Positions 28,798 through 41,613 of a stretch of DNA of 64,000 nt are shown here, one piece after another; positions within the stretch are counted from its first letter, which is position 1; each line of letters opens with the position of its first letter. Source of the DNA: Bombilactobacillus mellis. GTDB taxonomy: Bacteria > Bacillota > Bacilli > Lactobacillales > Lactobacillaceae. The position numbers were made by a program, and so were the translations under genes. The stretch covers positions 186,001-250,000 of the forward strand of contig NZ_KQ033878.1 of the NCBI RefSeq assembly GCF_000967245.1. The letters are read 5' to 3'. The notes below the pieces were generated by a model. The model made no database searches, had not been told where the DNA came from, and saw nothing but the letters and a program-made list of their open reading frames with translations.

Positions 28798-30090
28798 ATG
28801 CAAAGTCCTCTTGCTTATCGGATGCGTCCCCAAAAGCTCACGGAAATTGTTGGACAGCAGCATTTGGTGCAACCTGGCAAAATACTTTGGCGCATGGTGC
28901 AGGCTCAAGCGCTATCATCAATGATTTTATATGGGCCTCCGGGTACTGGAAAAACCAGCATTGCTAATGCCCTTGCACAAAGTACCAATACTGCTTTTCG
29001 GCAATTAAACGCTGCGACAGATTCCAAAAAGCAATTACAAATAGTAGCCGAAGAAGCCAAGATGAGTGGTCATCTAGTTTTATTGCTGGATGAAATTCAC
29101 CGTCTGGATAAAACTAAACAAGATTTTTTATTACCCTTATTAGAGAGTGGCCAAATAATTTTAATCGGAGCTACTACAGAAAATCCTTATATTACTATTA
29201 ACCCTGCTATTCGCAGCCGCACACAAATATTTGAGGTTTACCCTTTAAAACCGGCTGATATAAAAAAAGCATTACAACGAGCCCTCCAAGATAAACAACG
29301 TGGTTTGGGCAATTATCCAGTGCACTTAACCCCAGCCGCACTGGACCTGTTAGCTCAAGCTACCGCTGGTGATTTAAGAAGCGCACTTAATGGCTTAGAA
29401 TTAGCGGTCAAATCCACTCCTGCTAATAGTGAAGGTGTTATTTATCTGGATCCTAAAATCATCAAAGAATCCATCCAAAATAAAGCTATAACTGCTGATA
29501 AAAATGGCGATGAACATTATAATGTTATTTCTGCCTTGCAAAAATCAATTCGCGGCAGTGATACAAATGCTGCTTTGCACTATTTAGCCCGTTTACTAGA
29601 AGCCGGTGATTTACAGTCTATTATCCGCCGAGTGCTGGTCACCGCCTATGAAGATATTGGCCTGGCTAACCCTGCTGTCTGTCAGCGAACTGTTCTCGCC
29701 TGTCAAGTGGCGACACAAGTAGGTTTGCCCGAAGCCAGAATTCCCTTAGCTGATGCTATCATTGAATTATGTTTAAGTCCAAAATCTAATTCTGGTATCA
29801 CCGCCATTGACGCTGCTCTCAAAGACCTGAAAAACGGCCACGGTGGATCTATTCCTAATAATCTTAAAGATACCCATTATAAAGGAGCCCACCAATTGAA
29901 TCATGGGCAAAACTATCTTTATCCGCATGACTACCCCAATGATTGGGTTGCCCAACAATATTTGCCGGAGGCCTTAAAAAACAAAGAATATTATCAACCC
30001 AAAACTAATGGTAAATATGAACAAGGCCTGAAAAAAACTTACGATAAATTAACACAAATGCAAAGAAAGGAGCAAAACTTTGCTGATTAA
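28798..30090 (+). CDS. rarA: Replication-associated recombination ATPase RarA (MgsA)
   Basis: A 430-residue AAA+ clamp-loader-like ATPase acting at stalled replication forks. Walker A GPPGTGKTS, Walker B LLLDEIHRLDK, sensor GATTENPY and arginine-finger RSRTQ are in order. The C-terminal half has the family block SIRGSDTNAALHYLARLLEAGD, broken after 20 residues. Its last codons overlap the start of the next small gene, suggesting cotranslation. Confidence 0.95.
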   Translation: MQSPLAYRMRPQKLTEIVGQQHLVQPGKILWRMVQAQALSSMILYGPPGTGKTSIANALAQSTNTAFRQLNAATDSKKQLQIVAEEAKMSGHLVLLLDEIHRLDKTKQDFLLPLLESGQIILIGATTENPYITINPAIRSRTQIFEVYPLKPADIKKALQRALQDKQRGLGNYPVHLTPAALDLLAQATAGDLRSALNGLELAVKSTPANSEGVIYLDPKIIKESIQNKAITADKNGDEHYNVISALQKSIRGSDTNAALHYLARLLEAGDLQSIIRRVLVTAYEDIGLANPAVCQRTVLACQVATQVGLPEARIPLADAIIELCLSPKSNSGITAIDAALKDLKNGHGGSIPNNLKDTHYKGAHQLNHGQNYLYPHDYPNDWVAQQYLPEALKNKEYYQPKTNGKYEQGLKKTYDKLTQMQRKEQNFAD

Positions 30091-30358
30091 ATTATTGATA
30101 GTACTATTTTTAATTTTATTAATAACAATCGGAATTTTAATGCTGACACATCTAGACCGACCTTTTTTTATGTTTTCTCAGTCTAATCTTCCTTTTGTTC
30201 AAAAAACTATGAAAATCACTGCCTATTTATTGCTGTTGACTAGTCTGATGGGAATTATTATTCTCATATGGGCACCTTTGTCTTGGAACTTATTAACTTT
30301 AGTCTTAGGCAGTGTCATAACCGGCGCTTTTGCGCTCTTAATTTCCCGCGCCAGTTAG
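30080..30358 (+). CDS. Small integral membrane protein, function unknown
   Basis: A 92-residue protein with three hydrophobic helices (about 3-20, 43-67 and 70-88) joined by short polar loops; the first loop contains HLDRPFFMF. It starts at TTG, 7-8 bp after AAAGGAG, and overlaps the rarA stop, so it is translated with rarA. I do not recognise a named family. The strong ribosome-binding site and hydrophobic periodicity support a real gene. Confidence 0.75.
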   Translation: MLIKLLIVLFLILLITIGILMLTHLDRPFFMFSQSNLPFVQKTMKITAYLLLLTSLMGIIILIWAPLSWNLLTLVLGSVITGAFALLISRAS

Positions 30359-30431
30359 ACAAAAAAGAGTGCTTTTTGCAGTAAAAAAGGTTAAACTAAG
30401 TTTAGAATAGTAAACTTTGGAGGTATAAGCG

Positions 30432-30911
30432 ATGTTACAACAATATAATAACATCCTTGTTGCGATTGATGGTTCTTACGAAGCAGAAATGGCTTTTCAT
30501 AAAGCAATTGAAGTAGCAAAAAGAAATCAAGCTACCCTACACGTTTTACACGTCATTGATACTCGAGCATTTCAAGATGTCTCCAGCTTTGATTCATCAA
30601 TGGTTGAACAAGTTACAGAAACAGCTAAAAAGACCTTGGCTGAATACGAAAAAACAGCTCAAGAACAAGGAATTTCGCAGGTTATCAGTAAAATTGAATA
30701 CGGTGCTCCGAAAACCACCATTGCCCGCAATTATCCTCAAGACCATCACATTGATCTCATAATGATTGGCGCCACTGGTTTAAACGCAGTTGAACGTTTA
30801 CTGATAGGTTCAGTTACTGAATTTGTCACTCGTAACGCTCCCTGTGATGTCTTAGTGGTACGAACAGATATGGACGGTCAACCTCTCAAGACTCCAAAAA
30901 ATAGACGTTAA
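30432..30911 (+). CDS. Universal stress protein (UspA family)
   Basis: A 159-residue single-domain Usp. It begins with NILVAIDGSYEAEMAFHKAI and carries the ATP-binding loop GATGLNAVERLLIGSVTEF, the G-2X-G-9X-G(S/T) form that binds ATP. These proteins accumulate under stress, but specific roles differ. GGAGG lies before the ATG. It stands alone between rarA and a bidirectional terminator. Confidence 0.93.
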   Translation: MLQQYNNILVAIDGSYEAEMAFHKAIEVAKRNQATLHVLHVIDTRAFQDVSSFDSSMVEQVTETAKKTLAEYEKTAQEQGISQVISKIEYGAPKTTIARNYPQDHHIDLIMIGATGLNAVERLLIGSVTEFVTRNAPCDVLVVRTDMDGQPLKTPKNRR

Positions 30912-30920
30912 TTTTAATAA

Positions 30921-30958
30921 AAACCTCCAAGTTTGAGTAGAACTTGGAGGTTTTTTAT
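30921..30958. terminator. Bidirectional terminator between usp and rodA
   Basis: A perfect 12-bp stem (AACCTCCAAGTT and AACTTGGAGGTT) with a 7-nt loop, followed by six T on the plus strand and an A/T-rich tract on the other side. Confidence 0.9.
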
Positions 30959-30987
30959 TACATAGAATAAGCTTTTTAGATTTTTAA

Positions 30988-32196
30988 TTAATCAAACTGG
31001 TCACTGCTGAACATATAACTTTTATAGTGATAACGCATAGACATAATGACACCCACGCCAATCATATTCGCAATCAGGGCTGATCCTCCTTGCGAAATAA
31101 AGGGTAACGGAATACCAGTCATTGGTAACAAACCAATACTCATCCCAATATTTTCAAATACATGGAACAAAATCATCACGACAATACCAGTTGAAACATA
31201 TGCATAAAATTCATTTTTAGTATCAAAGGTAACTTTAACCATTTGTGAGATCAATAAAAAATACATCATAATTAGTAAACAAGAACCGATAAAACCAAAA
31301 TTCTCTGCAATAACTGAAAAAATCATATCTGATTCTCGCACTGGCACATAAACATTAGAATGGTTGAAACCTTTACCAGTTAACTTGCCGGAACCTACAG
31401 CTTTTAAATTTTGCCATAATTGATAACTATTATTAGAAGTGTCATGTGATGGATCCAGCCATGAATCGATCCGCTCGAATTGATACGCATGAAAACCAAT
31501 ATGGCTCAGCATTTCCCGCCCAGAATTGGTTGCAACTAAAGAAATAGCTGCAAACATCAGCGCCGATGCTATGATTACCAATCCGAGAATAATCCGCCAA
31601 TCAATTCCGGAAACCAACATCGTTCCCGCTAAGATGGCCAAAAAAACCAACATGGTTCCAAAATCTTTTTGTAACAACATTAAAACAATAACTGGTAAGG
31701 ACCACAAAATCATCTTCCCGATTAAAATTTGGTCACTATGCAGTGTATGTTCATGATAATTGTGGTTATGCTCAGTTACAACTCGGCCTAACATCAAAAT
31801 AAAAGCTGGTTTCATCAATTCGGACGGCTGAAAAGAAAACGGCCCCAGGGCAAACCAACTTTTGGCTCCCGTCTTGGCTGCATAATCACGACTATAAAAG
31901 AAAAGTACTGCAACTAATAAAAAAATTCCGATACTATAAGCATAAGGAGCAATCATCCACAATTGCTGAGCATCAAAATGCATAATAATAACTACTCCGA
32001 CCGCTCCTAAAAAATACCAAATTAGTTGCGACATGACCATCTGCGTCGGACTACCAGTAGTTCCATTATCATGACTAGCAGCTACATAAATGGACATTAA
32101 ACCAATCAAAGCTAACACCATTACCGAAAAAATAATACCATAATCAATTCGTGAATTCTCATCAGTATTTTTTGTTTGCTTCTTTTTCAAATCCAT
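30988..32196 (-). CDS. rodA: SEDS-family peptidoglycan polymerase RodA
   Basis: A 402-residue polytopic protein of the SEDS glycosyltransferase family. Diagnostic are GPFSFQPSELMKPAF, LLQKDFGTMLVF and the C-terminal GIPLPFISQGGSALIANMIG. FtsW and RodA are hard to separate by sequence; the operon with an MreB homologue favours RodA, the elongation polymerase. It is the last gene of the mbl-epuA-yidD-DUF2969-rodA string, 8 bp after DUF2969. Confidence 0.93.
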   Translation of the reverse strand: MDLKKKQTKNTDENSRIDYGIIFSVMVLALIGLMSIYVAASHDNGTTGSPTQMVMSQLIWYFLGAVGVVIIMHFDAQQLWMIAPYAYSIGIFLLVAVLFFYSRDYAAKTGAKSWFALGPFSFQPSELMKPAFILMLGRVVTEHNHNYHEHTLHSDQILIGKMILWSLPVIVLMLLQKDFGTMLVFLAILAGTMLVSGIDWRIILGLVIIASALMFAAISLVATNSGREMLSHIGFHAYQFERIDSWLDPSHDTSNNSYQLWQNLKAVGSGKLTGKGFNHSNVYVPVRESDMIFSVIAENFGFIGSCLLIMMYFLLISQMVKVTFDTKNEFYAYVSTGIVVMILFHVFENIGMSIGLLPMTGIPLPFISQGGSALIANMIGVGVIMSMRYHYKSYMFSSDQFD

Positions 32197-32204
32197 ATTA
32201 GCTC

Positions 32205-32441
32205 CTAATGTAAATGCAAATTAAACTGCATTAATGCACTGTTTAAAGCCTCTTCCAAGCTTGCAGTAACAACTTTAGATGTCATACTATTAGACAGCTG
32301 TTCTACTTCATAATGCTGTTGATCTAATTTAGTAATATGTGCCACCGTTTGGGATTTTTTTTTAAAAGAGACAATTACGCTCCAACTACTACTAGATTTT
32401 TCTTGTAACTCAACCTCAAAATTTCGTTCTTTTTTACTCAT
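32205..32441 (-). CDS. DUF2969 family protein
   Basis: A 78-residue soluble protein starting [15 protein letters not shown]; its central region reads [18 protein letters not shown]. This matches DUF2969, a lactobacillal family of unknown function. The frame extends upstream through yidD to 32558, but the ATG at 32441 follows GAAGGGAAAC and overlaps the yidD stop by 8 bp, which fits translational coupling. Confidence 0.82.
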   Translation of the reverse strand: MSKKERNFEVELQEKSSSSWSVIVSFKKKSQTVAHITKLDQQHYEVEQLSNSMTSKVVTASLEEALNSALMQFNLHLH

Positions 32442-32745
32442 TAGTTTCCCTTCGTTTTTGCGGATGAAATTTTTGAGCAATAATTTCATCTTCATATTGT
32501 TCTGGATGCTGATTGCGCAATAAAGTAAAAGTATCTGGGACGGGATCAAAACCGCCACGATTAAAGGGATTGCACCGCAAAATACGGGCTAATCCCATAA
32601 TAACTCCCAAAATCAGGCCTTGTTTTTGAATAGCTTCAATCATATAGGCGGAACAGGTTGGGTAATAACGGCAAGAGGCCGGCAAACCTGGTGAAATATA
32701 TTTTTGATAACCATGAATAACTCGAATAAGCAGCTGACTAAACAT
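32434..32745 (-). CDS. yidD: Membrane protein insertion efficiency factor YidD
   Basis: A 103-residue YidD with the full signature [20 protein letters not shown], then [14 protein letters not shown]. YidD assists YidC-dependent membrane protein insertion through an N-terminal amphipathic helix. I chose the ATG at 32745, 5 bp after GGTGA; the ATG at 32751, overlapping the epuA stop as TGATG, is equally possible. The upstream extension to 32781 would lie inside epuA. Confidence 0.93.
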   Translation of the reverse strand: MFSQLLIRVIHGYQKYISPGLPASCRYYPTCSAYMIEAIQKQGLILGVIMGLARILRCNPFNRGGFDPVPDTFTLLRNQHPEQYEDEIIAQKFHPQKRRETNE

Positions 32746-32750
32746 TCTCA

Positions 32751-32921
32751 TCACCGTGAAAATTGTAAAATATGCGACCAAGTACTCGGCAAAAGCGGTG
32801 TTAAAATATTACCTCCACCGATTACGGCACCAATCATTGCTCCGACAATAAACAGAATCAGAAATACTAGCATAATTAATGCAATGGTTTTTAATAATTT
32901 ATTACCGTAAGATTTATTCAT
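32751..32921 (-). CDS. epuA: EpuA-type small membrane protein ('RNA polymerase subunit beta' family)
   Basis: A 56-residue ORF missed by length cut-offs. After a short basic start ([11 protein letters not shown]) there is one hydrophobic helix (about 12-35), then GGGN and [10 protein letters not shown]. The GxMIGxxIGGGN...PSTWxHI pattern is that of EpuA proteins, often mislabelled as DNA-directed RNA polymerase subunit beta. GAAGG lies before the ATG. It sits 13 bp after mbl and abuts yidD, so it belongs to the elongation-linked operon. Confidence 0.82.
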   Translation of the reverse strand: MNKSYGNKLLKTIALIMLVFLILFIVGAMIGAVIGGGNILTPLLPSTWSHILQFSR

Positions 32922-32934
32922 TTTTCAACCTTCA

Positions 32935-33924
32935 TTAGTATTGCTCATTATTTTCGATATGATCCAGCAAAATACCGGTCCCTAAAGCTACCGTATCCAG
33001 TGGATTTTCAGCAATAATAACCGGCACTTGTAATTCACGTGCAAATAACTTATCAATACCTCTTACTAAAGAGCCGCCACCAGTTAACATAATTCCATGA
33101 TCAATGATATCAGCAGATAATTCCGGTTGGGCCTGCTCCAAGACAGTTTTTGCTCCATCAATAATAGTATAAAAAATATCATTTAAAGCCTGCTGAACAT
33201 CTGTTTCAGAAATAGTGACACTGACAGGCAGACCAGTTTGCACATCACGACCTCTAATAGTTATTGTGTTTTCTGGATTGGGTTCAAAGGCCGTCCCAAT
33301 TTGTTTTTTGACATCTTCAGCGGTTCTTTCACCAATCACAATATTATGGTGAACCTTGACGTAACTTTGAATTGCCAGATTCATTTTATCGCCGGCAAGT
33401 CGAATCGATTTACTAGCAGCAATATCTCCCATGGATAAAATTGCAATATCGCTCGTTCCGCCCCCAATATCAATCACCATATTTCCTTGAGGTTTAAAGA
33501 TATCCATTCCGGCACCCACTGCCGCCACTTTAGGTTCTAATTCTAAATAGACATCTTTACTTCCGGTCTGTTCGGCCGCTTCAATAATAGATTTTTGTTC
33601 AATCGATGTAATATTGGTCGGACAGCAAATCATAATTTTCGGGCGCGAAAACATAGTTTTCACATTAGTTTTTTCAATAAAATACTTTAACATTTTTTCA
33701 GTAATATCAAAGTCAGCAATTACACCATCTTTAAGGGGTCTAATTGCCTTAATATTGCCCGGAGTCCGGCCTACCATTTTATAAGCCTCAGTCCCTACAG
33801 CCACTACTTCATTGGTTTGGGTATTAATTGCTACTACTGAAGGTTCATTGATTACAATACCCTCGCCCTTGACATTAATTAAGATATTGGCCGTTCCCAA
33901 ATCAATTCCAATAGACTTTGCCAT
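32935..33924 (-). CDS. mbl: MreB/Mbl-family actin-like protein
   Basis: A 329-residue actin homologue with [27 protein letters not shown] and MLTGGGSLVRGID in the three nucleotide-binding positions. It is clearly a second MreB paralogue, distinct from the mreCD-linked one at 17424-18425. It is first in an operon ending with rodA, so it probably directs lateral wall synthesis. I cannot say whether Mbl or MreBH is the nearer equivalent. Confidence 0.92.
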   Translation of the reverse strand: MAKSIGIDLGTANILINVKGEGIVINEPSVVAINTQTNEVVAVGTEAYKMVGRTPGNIKAIRPLKDGVIADFDITEKMLKYFIEKTNVKTMFSRPKIMICCPTNITSIEQKSIIEAAEQTGSKDVYLELEPKVAAVGAGMDIFKPQGNMVIDIGGGTSDIAILSMGDIAASKSIRLAGDKMNLAIQSYVKVHHNIVIGERTAEDVKKQIGTAFEPNPENTITIRGRDVQTGLPVSVTISETDVQQALNDIFYTIIDGAKTVLEQAQPELSADIIDHGIMLTGGGSLVRGIDKLFARELQVPVIIAENPLDTVALGTGILLDHIENNEQY

Positions 33925-34010
33925 CTTTCAGCCTCCAAATAACCTTACCTGCACAAAAATTATATCATAGTTTTTTATTATACTCTGTTTTATTAAGATC
34001 GCCATTGTAT

Positions 34011-34244
34011 TTAAAACATAAAAATTAAATTTTGAAAGGCTTGTACTAAACTAATAAAAAAAGAGCTGACCGAGTAACCTAAAGTTATAGCCGTAAAAAT
34101 TAACAGTAATTTACCTAAATTATTATTAACTTGGGGGCGCAAAAATTTATCCCAGTCTAATGTTTGAACAGCCAGAAAAGCAATCCAAATAAAAAAAATA
34201 TGACTAAAAATTATTAATAAATTTTGAATACCAATTTGTTTCAA
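34011..34244 (-). CDS. DUF1146 (YwzB-like) membrane protein
   Basis: A 77-residue protein with two transmembrane helices (about 6-26 and 44-70). The middle contains WDKFLRPQVNNNLGKLLLI, close to the DUF1146 pattern. The family is typically encoded just downstream of the ATP synthase operon in bacilli and lactobacilli, as here, but its function is unknown. A terminator separates it from atpC. Confidence 0.82.
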   Translation of the reverse strand: MKQIGIQNLLIIFSHIFFIWIAFLAVQTLDWDKFLRPQVNNNLGKLLLIFTAITLGYSVSSFFISLVQAFQNLIFMF

Positions 34245-34338
34245 GATTAATCTCCCTTAAATAATCGTACCCCATAATTTTAACAAAAAATAGTCAAAAT
34301 GTGTTAAAACCAATCCCCATCTCTTGGGCTATGTATAA

Positions 34339-34386
34339 TAAAAAAGGTTCCAGATTATGAAAAAAAAATTTCATAACCGCAGAACT
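34339..34386 (-). terminator. Terminator of the ATP synthase operon
   Basis: After atpC the minus strand can form a long hairpin (GTTC...GTTATGAAA with TTTCATAAT...GAAC) followed by seven T. Confidence 0.75.
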
Positions 34387-34409
34387 TTTTTATAAATATA
34401 AAAGTCAGT

Positions 34410-34838
34410 TTAATGATGTTCAGAAACTCTGATCCGATTAATTGCCCGTGCTAGTGCCACTTCTCCCCGACGTCGATCATCAACATCATGGGTTTGTTTA
34501 GCTTTTTCAATCCGCTTTTCAGCACGTTCTTTAGCGTAACGTGCCCGTCTTAAATCAATGTCACGAGACAGTTCAGCACTATCGGCAATAATGGTTGCAA
34601 CATTATCCTTAAATTCTAAATAACCACCATTAACTGCAATTGCATCTTCACGATTCTCATTTTCAGCACATAAGGAACGTACTTCTGCAATTTGTAAAGT
34701 TGCAATAATGGGTAAATGATTAGCTAAAATACCCAAATCTCCATCGGTGGCGCGCGCAACTAAACGTCGCGATTGCTGCGAATAAACTTGACCATCAGGA
34801 GTAACGATATTGACTTGAAAAACACCAGATTCGTCCAT
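34410..34838 (-). CDS. atpC: F1 ATP synthase epsilon subunit
   Basis: A 142-residue epsilon subunit: N-terminal beta-sandwich with FQVNIVTPDGQVYS and DLGILANHLPIIATL, C-terminal two-helix hairpin (LRRARYAKERAEKRIEKAK). It couples the central stalk to the c-ring and damps hydrolysis. I chose the ATG at 34838, which follows GGGAGGAATT, over the frame start at 34853 that overlaps the atpD stop. It is last in the operon. Confidence 0.95.
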   Translation of the reverse strand: MDESGVFQVNIVTPDGQVYSQQSRRLVARATDGDLGILANHLPIIATLQIAEVRSLCAENENREDAIAVNGGYLEFKDNVATIIADSAELSRDIDLRRARYAKERAEKRIEKAKQTHDVDDRRRGEVALARAINRIRVSEHH

Positions 34839-34852
34839 ATCAATTCCTCCCA

Positions 34853-36310
<1,458 letters not shown>

Positions 36311-36326
36311 TTAAACAACCCCTTTC

Positions 36327-37256
36327 TTATTCTAATGCTGAAGCACCACCGATAATTTCAGTGATTTCAGTTGTAATTTGTTCTTGACGAGCACGGTTAT
36401 ACTTTAATGATAAACTAGAAATTAAATCATCTGCATTATCGGTTGCTGTCCGCATAGCGGTCATGGAAGCAGCATGTTCGGCAGTTTTGGCATCCAAAAT
36501 TGATCCAAAAACAACACTTTCAATATACTGCGGCACCAGTTTTTGTAAAACTACCTCAATTGAAGGATCAACTATATAACTAGAAGTATTGCCAATTTTT
36601 TTAAAATCAACTTCATCAGCAATATCGCGTGAAATCGGCAATAACTTATCAACTGTAAAAGTTGAAGTTAAAGAATTAACATGATGATTATGACAAATAT
36701 ATAATTGATCAAACACCCCGGTATCAAACATCTCTACACAGGTTTTAACTAATTTTTGAATAGTTTTAAACTGGGGCACATCTTCCACACCCCGATATTC
36801 ATAAGCAACATCGTAGTTCCGCTTCTTAAAAAAATCAGCCCCAGTACCACCCACGGCAATAATTGAGAATTTTGATTTATCATTTTGATGATTTTTTCTC
36901 AATAAATCCATAGTTGCTTTAATAATAGTTGAATTATAGCTACCTACAAGCCCACGATCAGAAGTAACTACAATATAGGCGGTCTTTTTAATAGGACGAT
37001 TTTTTAAAAGATGGTCTAATGACATAGAATCATTTGAAGATTCAGTATTATTATCTCTATATTGACTGATAATTTTACTAGCAACTAAATGACCCATAGT
37101 TTCTTTTAGCTTCTGCTCATATAATTGATAAACATTAGACTGTTTTTCTATTTGTGTTAATTTAGCGCCAGAAACCATTTGCATAGCGTGAGTAATTTGA
37201 CCTGTCTTCTTAGTTGAAGCAATGCGGCGTTTAATATCCATTAAGGATTCAGCCAT
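36327..37256 (-). CDS. atpG: F1 ATP synthase gamma subunit
   Basis: A 309-residue rotor shaft subunit. The N-terminal helix SLMDIKRRIASTKKTGQITH and the C-terminal helix MTAMRTATDNADDLISSLSL form the coiled coil inside the alpha-beta hexamer; SDRGLVGSYNS marks the globular part. The length is slightly above average owing to an insertion around residues 60-80. It lies between atpA and atpD. Confidence 0.97.
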   Translation of the reverse strand: MAESLMDIKRRIASTKKTGQITHAMQMVSGAKLTQIEKQSNVYQLYEQKLKETMGHLVASKIISQYRDNNTESSNDSMSLDHLLKNRPIKKTAYIVVTSDRGLVGSYNSTIIKATMDLLRKNHQNDKSKFSIIAVGGTGADFFKKRNYDVAYEYRGVEDVPQFKTIQKLVKTCVEMFDTGVFDQLYICHNHHVNSLTSTFTVDKLLPISRDIADEVDFKKIGNTSSYIVDPSIEVVLQKLVPQYIESVVFGSILDAKTAEHAASMTAMRTATDNADDLISSLSLKYNRARQEQITTEITEIIGGASALE

Positions 37257-37272
37257 TAGTCATACCTCCTCA

Positions 37273-39360
<2,088 letters not shown>

Positions 39361-39383
<23 letters not shown>

Positions 39384-39882
39384 TCAACTCCTTAATATAT
39401 GAGTCGATTAAATTCTCCTGATCACTAACTGATAATTCGCGGCCAATAATTTGGGAGGCAATATCAACTGATAGTTGAGCAACATCTTTTTGAACCGACT
39501 TCATTGCCTCTTGCTTAGCTTGCTGCGCATTGGCTTGTGCTTGAGATTGAATTTCCTGAGCTTCAGAATGAGCCTGATCGACAATACTCTGACGTTGAGT
39601 TTCCCCTGATTTTTTTGCGTTAGCAACGATTTGGACAGCCTCTACTTTAGAATTTTTGAGTGCTGTTTCCCGTTGTTGTTTTAAATTTTCCGCATCCTGC
39701 CGTTCTTTATCAGCATAATCCAAATCACCAGTAATTTTTTGATTCCGCTTTTCCATCATATTAGTAATTGGTGTCCAAGCATAGTGTTTAACTAATAAGG
39801 CTAAAAGGATAAACGCGATTAAAACAAACAACGTATCACCTAATGAGGAAGATTGCGCTGCTAATAATAAATTATTTTGCAA
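39361..39882 (-). CDS. atpF: Fo ATP synthase b subunit
   Basis: A 173-residue stalk subunit: one N-terminal transmembrane helix (about residues 14-32), then a long charged helix rich in Ala, Gln, Lys and Glu that dimerises to reach F1. FVLIAFILLALLVKHYAW and the following NMMEKRNQKI match the family. It overlaps atpH and follows atpE. Confidence 0.95.
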
Positions 39883-39916
39883 TGATACGTCATCTCCTTT
39901 TTTAGTTCCAGTAAAA

Positions 39917-40126
39917 TTAAAGGACCATTAAAAAGGCAATAACTATCGCAATAATGGGCACAGCTTCAATCAAACCAACACCAATAAACATCATTGAACG
40001 TAATTGTCCAGACATTTCCGGCTGCCGAGCCATATTTTCAATAGTTTTAGAAATAACATTTCCATTACCATATGAAGCGGCCAAAGCGGCCAATCCTGCT
40101 GCAATACCTGCACCTAAAAATTTCAT
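39917..40126 (-). CDS. atpE: Fo ATP synthase c subunit
   Basis: A 69-residue proteolipid hairpin. Helix 1 is glycine/alanine rich ([18 protein letters not shown]); the polar loop is ARQPEM; helix 2 contains [18 protein letters not shown], with the proton-carrying carboxylate Glu in the IEAVP context. The lack of a Na+-type Q/E plus S/T set suggests proton coupling. Confidence 0.96.
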   Translation of the reverse strand: MKFLGAGIAAGLAALAASYGNGNVISKTIENMARQPEMSGQLRSMMFIGVGLIEAVPIIAIVIAFLMVL

Positions 40127-40143
40127 TTAAAAATACCTCCAAA

Positions 40144-40857
40144 TTATTCTGTTACAATTTTATGTGATATATAAACAGTTGATAATGTTACAAAAACATA
40201 GGCTTGAATTGCGCCAATAAATACTGAAAATCCTTGCCAGACCATAGATATTAATAACGAAGGAATCCACGTTACAATTCCATAAGAACTAGCCATTTTA
40301 ACAATTAAATCTAATAATACTTCACCAGCAAAAATATTACCGTAAAGCCGCAAAGATAGAGTTAAAAAATTAGTAAATTCTTCCAGAATATTAATCGGCG
40401 TCAATCCCCACATAGGTTCAGCGTAATGATGCAAATATCCCTTAATTCCACGTTGTTGTACACAATAAAACTGGGCTAGAACCAAAGAGATTGTACCCAA
40501 AGACATGGTCACAATTGGACTAGAAGTCGGTGATTTAATATAAGTTTGACCACCAATTGCTACTTCAAGGATTAATCCTAATTGGTTAGCTACAAAGATA
40601 AACGCAAACATTACAAAAACATAAAACATAATAGGTTGCGCCTGACTCTTTTCTGGAATCATTGATTTAACGATTCCATTTGTAAAATCGACAATCCATT
40701 CCAAAACATTTTGAGCTTTTCCTGGACGCATTTCAATTTTTCGGGATAAAGCAAAAAACAAAATGAAAACCAATAAGGCCGCAATGAAAGTCGACAAACA
40801 ATTTGCAATATTAAAAGTCAGCCCACCAATTGTAATTAGTGGAGAAGATCCATTCAA
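40144..40857 (-). CDS. atpB: Fo ATP synthase a subunit, TTG start
   Basis: A 237-residue membrane subunit that forms the proton half-channels. The essential arginine is in SLRLYGNIFAGE, and the C-terminal GAIQAYVFVTLSTVYIS is diagnostic. The start is TTG at 40857 because the upstream codons meet a TGA; GGGAGG lies 12 bp away, a long spacing. It is first in the operon, with no atpI upstream. Confidence 0.95.
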   Translation of the reverse strand: MNGSSPLITIGGLTFNIANCLSTFIAALLVFILFFALSRKIEMRPGKAQNVLEWIVDFTNGIVKSMIPEKSQAQPIMFYVFVMFAFIFVANQLGLILEVAIGGQTYIKSPTSSPIVTMSLGTISLVLAQFYCVQQRGIKGYLHHYAEPMWGLTPINILEEFTNFLTLSLRLYGNIFAGEVLLDLIVKMASSYGIVTWIPSLLISMVWQGFSVFIGAIQAYVFVTLSTVYISHKIVTE

Positions 40858-40923
40858 TCGATATCACTTCCTCCCTTTTTATTTATTTAGATCTTAAACC
40901 TGATAATATTCAAGCATAAAAAC

Positions 40924-40952
40924 AGATTACCACCAAAAAACAACAAATTCAA
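40924..40952 (-). promoter_or_regulatory. atp operon promoter
   Basis: Minus strand: TTGAAT (40947-40952), 17-bp spacer, TAATCT (40924-40929), in the 124-bp gap between upp and atpB. Confidence 0.6.
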
Positions 40953-40981
40953 AGTAAATCTATATATTTCTAAAGGGAAAT

Positions 40982-41611
40982 TTATTTTGTACCGAACAAT
41001 CGATCTCCCGCGTCACCTAATCCTGGGAAAATATAACCATTTTCATTAATTTTTTCATCTAGAGCAGCCGCATAAATGTCAATATCCGGGTGATTTGTCT
41101 GTACAGCATGAACACCTTCGGGAGCAGCAACTAAAACTACTAAACGTATATGCTGAGCTCCACGTTTTTTCAAAGCATCAATAGCCATATTAGCAGAACC
41201 GCCAGTTGCCAACATTGGATCGACAATAAAGAGTTCGCGTTGATCGATATCAGAAGGCAATTTAACAAAATATTCATGGGGTTGCAAAGTTTTTTCATCA
41301 CGATACATGCCAATGTGCCCCACTTTAGCAGCGGGAATTAGCTGTAAAACTCCGTCAACCATTCCTAAACCAGCCCGTAAAATTGGGATTACAGCCAGCT
41401 TTTTACCTGCTAATTCTTTTTGCACGGTTTCTCCCATCGGCGTAGTTACTTTAACATCTTTTAAAGGTAAATCTCGTGTAATTTCATAAACCATCAATTC
41501 TGCAATTTCATTAACAATTTCACGAAATTCTTGCGTGCCGGTATCTTTATTTCGAATAAGTGTTAACTTATGTTGAATTAATGGATGATTTAAAACTGTA
41601 AATTTGGACAT
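40982..41611 (-). CDS. upp: Uracil phosphoribosyltransferase
   Basis: A 209-residue type I phosphoribosyltransferase that salvages uracil to UMP using PRPP. The PRPP loop [17 protein letters not shown] and the C-terminal uracil-binding [16 protein letters not shown] are present. It ends the tdk-prfA-prmC-tsaC-upp string, 2 bp after tsaC. Confidence 0.97.
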   Translation of the reverse strand: MSKFTVLNHPLIQHKLTLIRNKDTGTQEFREIVNEIAELMVYEITRDLPLKDVKVTTPMGETVQKELAGKKLAVIPILRAGLGMVDGVLQLIPAAKVGHIGMYRDEKTLQPHEYFVKLPSDIDQRELFIVDPMLATGGSANMAIDALKKRGAQHIRLVVLVAAPEGVHAVQTNHPDIDIYAAALDEKINENGYIFPGLGDAGDRLFGTK

Positions 41612-41613
41612 TA

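Noticed and set aside
30360-30431. Short inverted repeat (TTAAACTAAGTTTAG) before the universal stress protein gene
   Set aside because: It is short, AT-rich and not clearly placed relative to a promoter, so I do not call it an operator.
32704-32910. 68-residue plus-strand ORF
   Set aside because: It is opposite epuA and the start of yidD, both of which have family matches and ribosome-binding sites.
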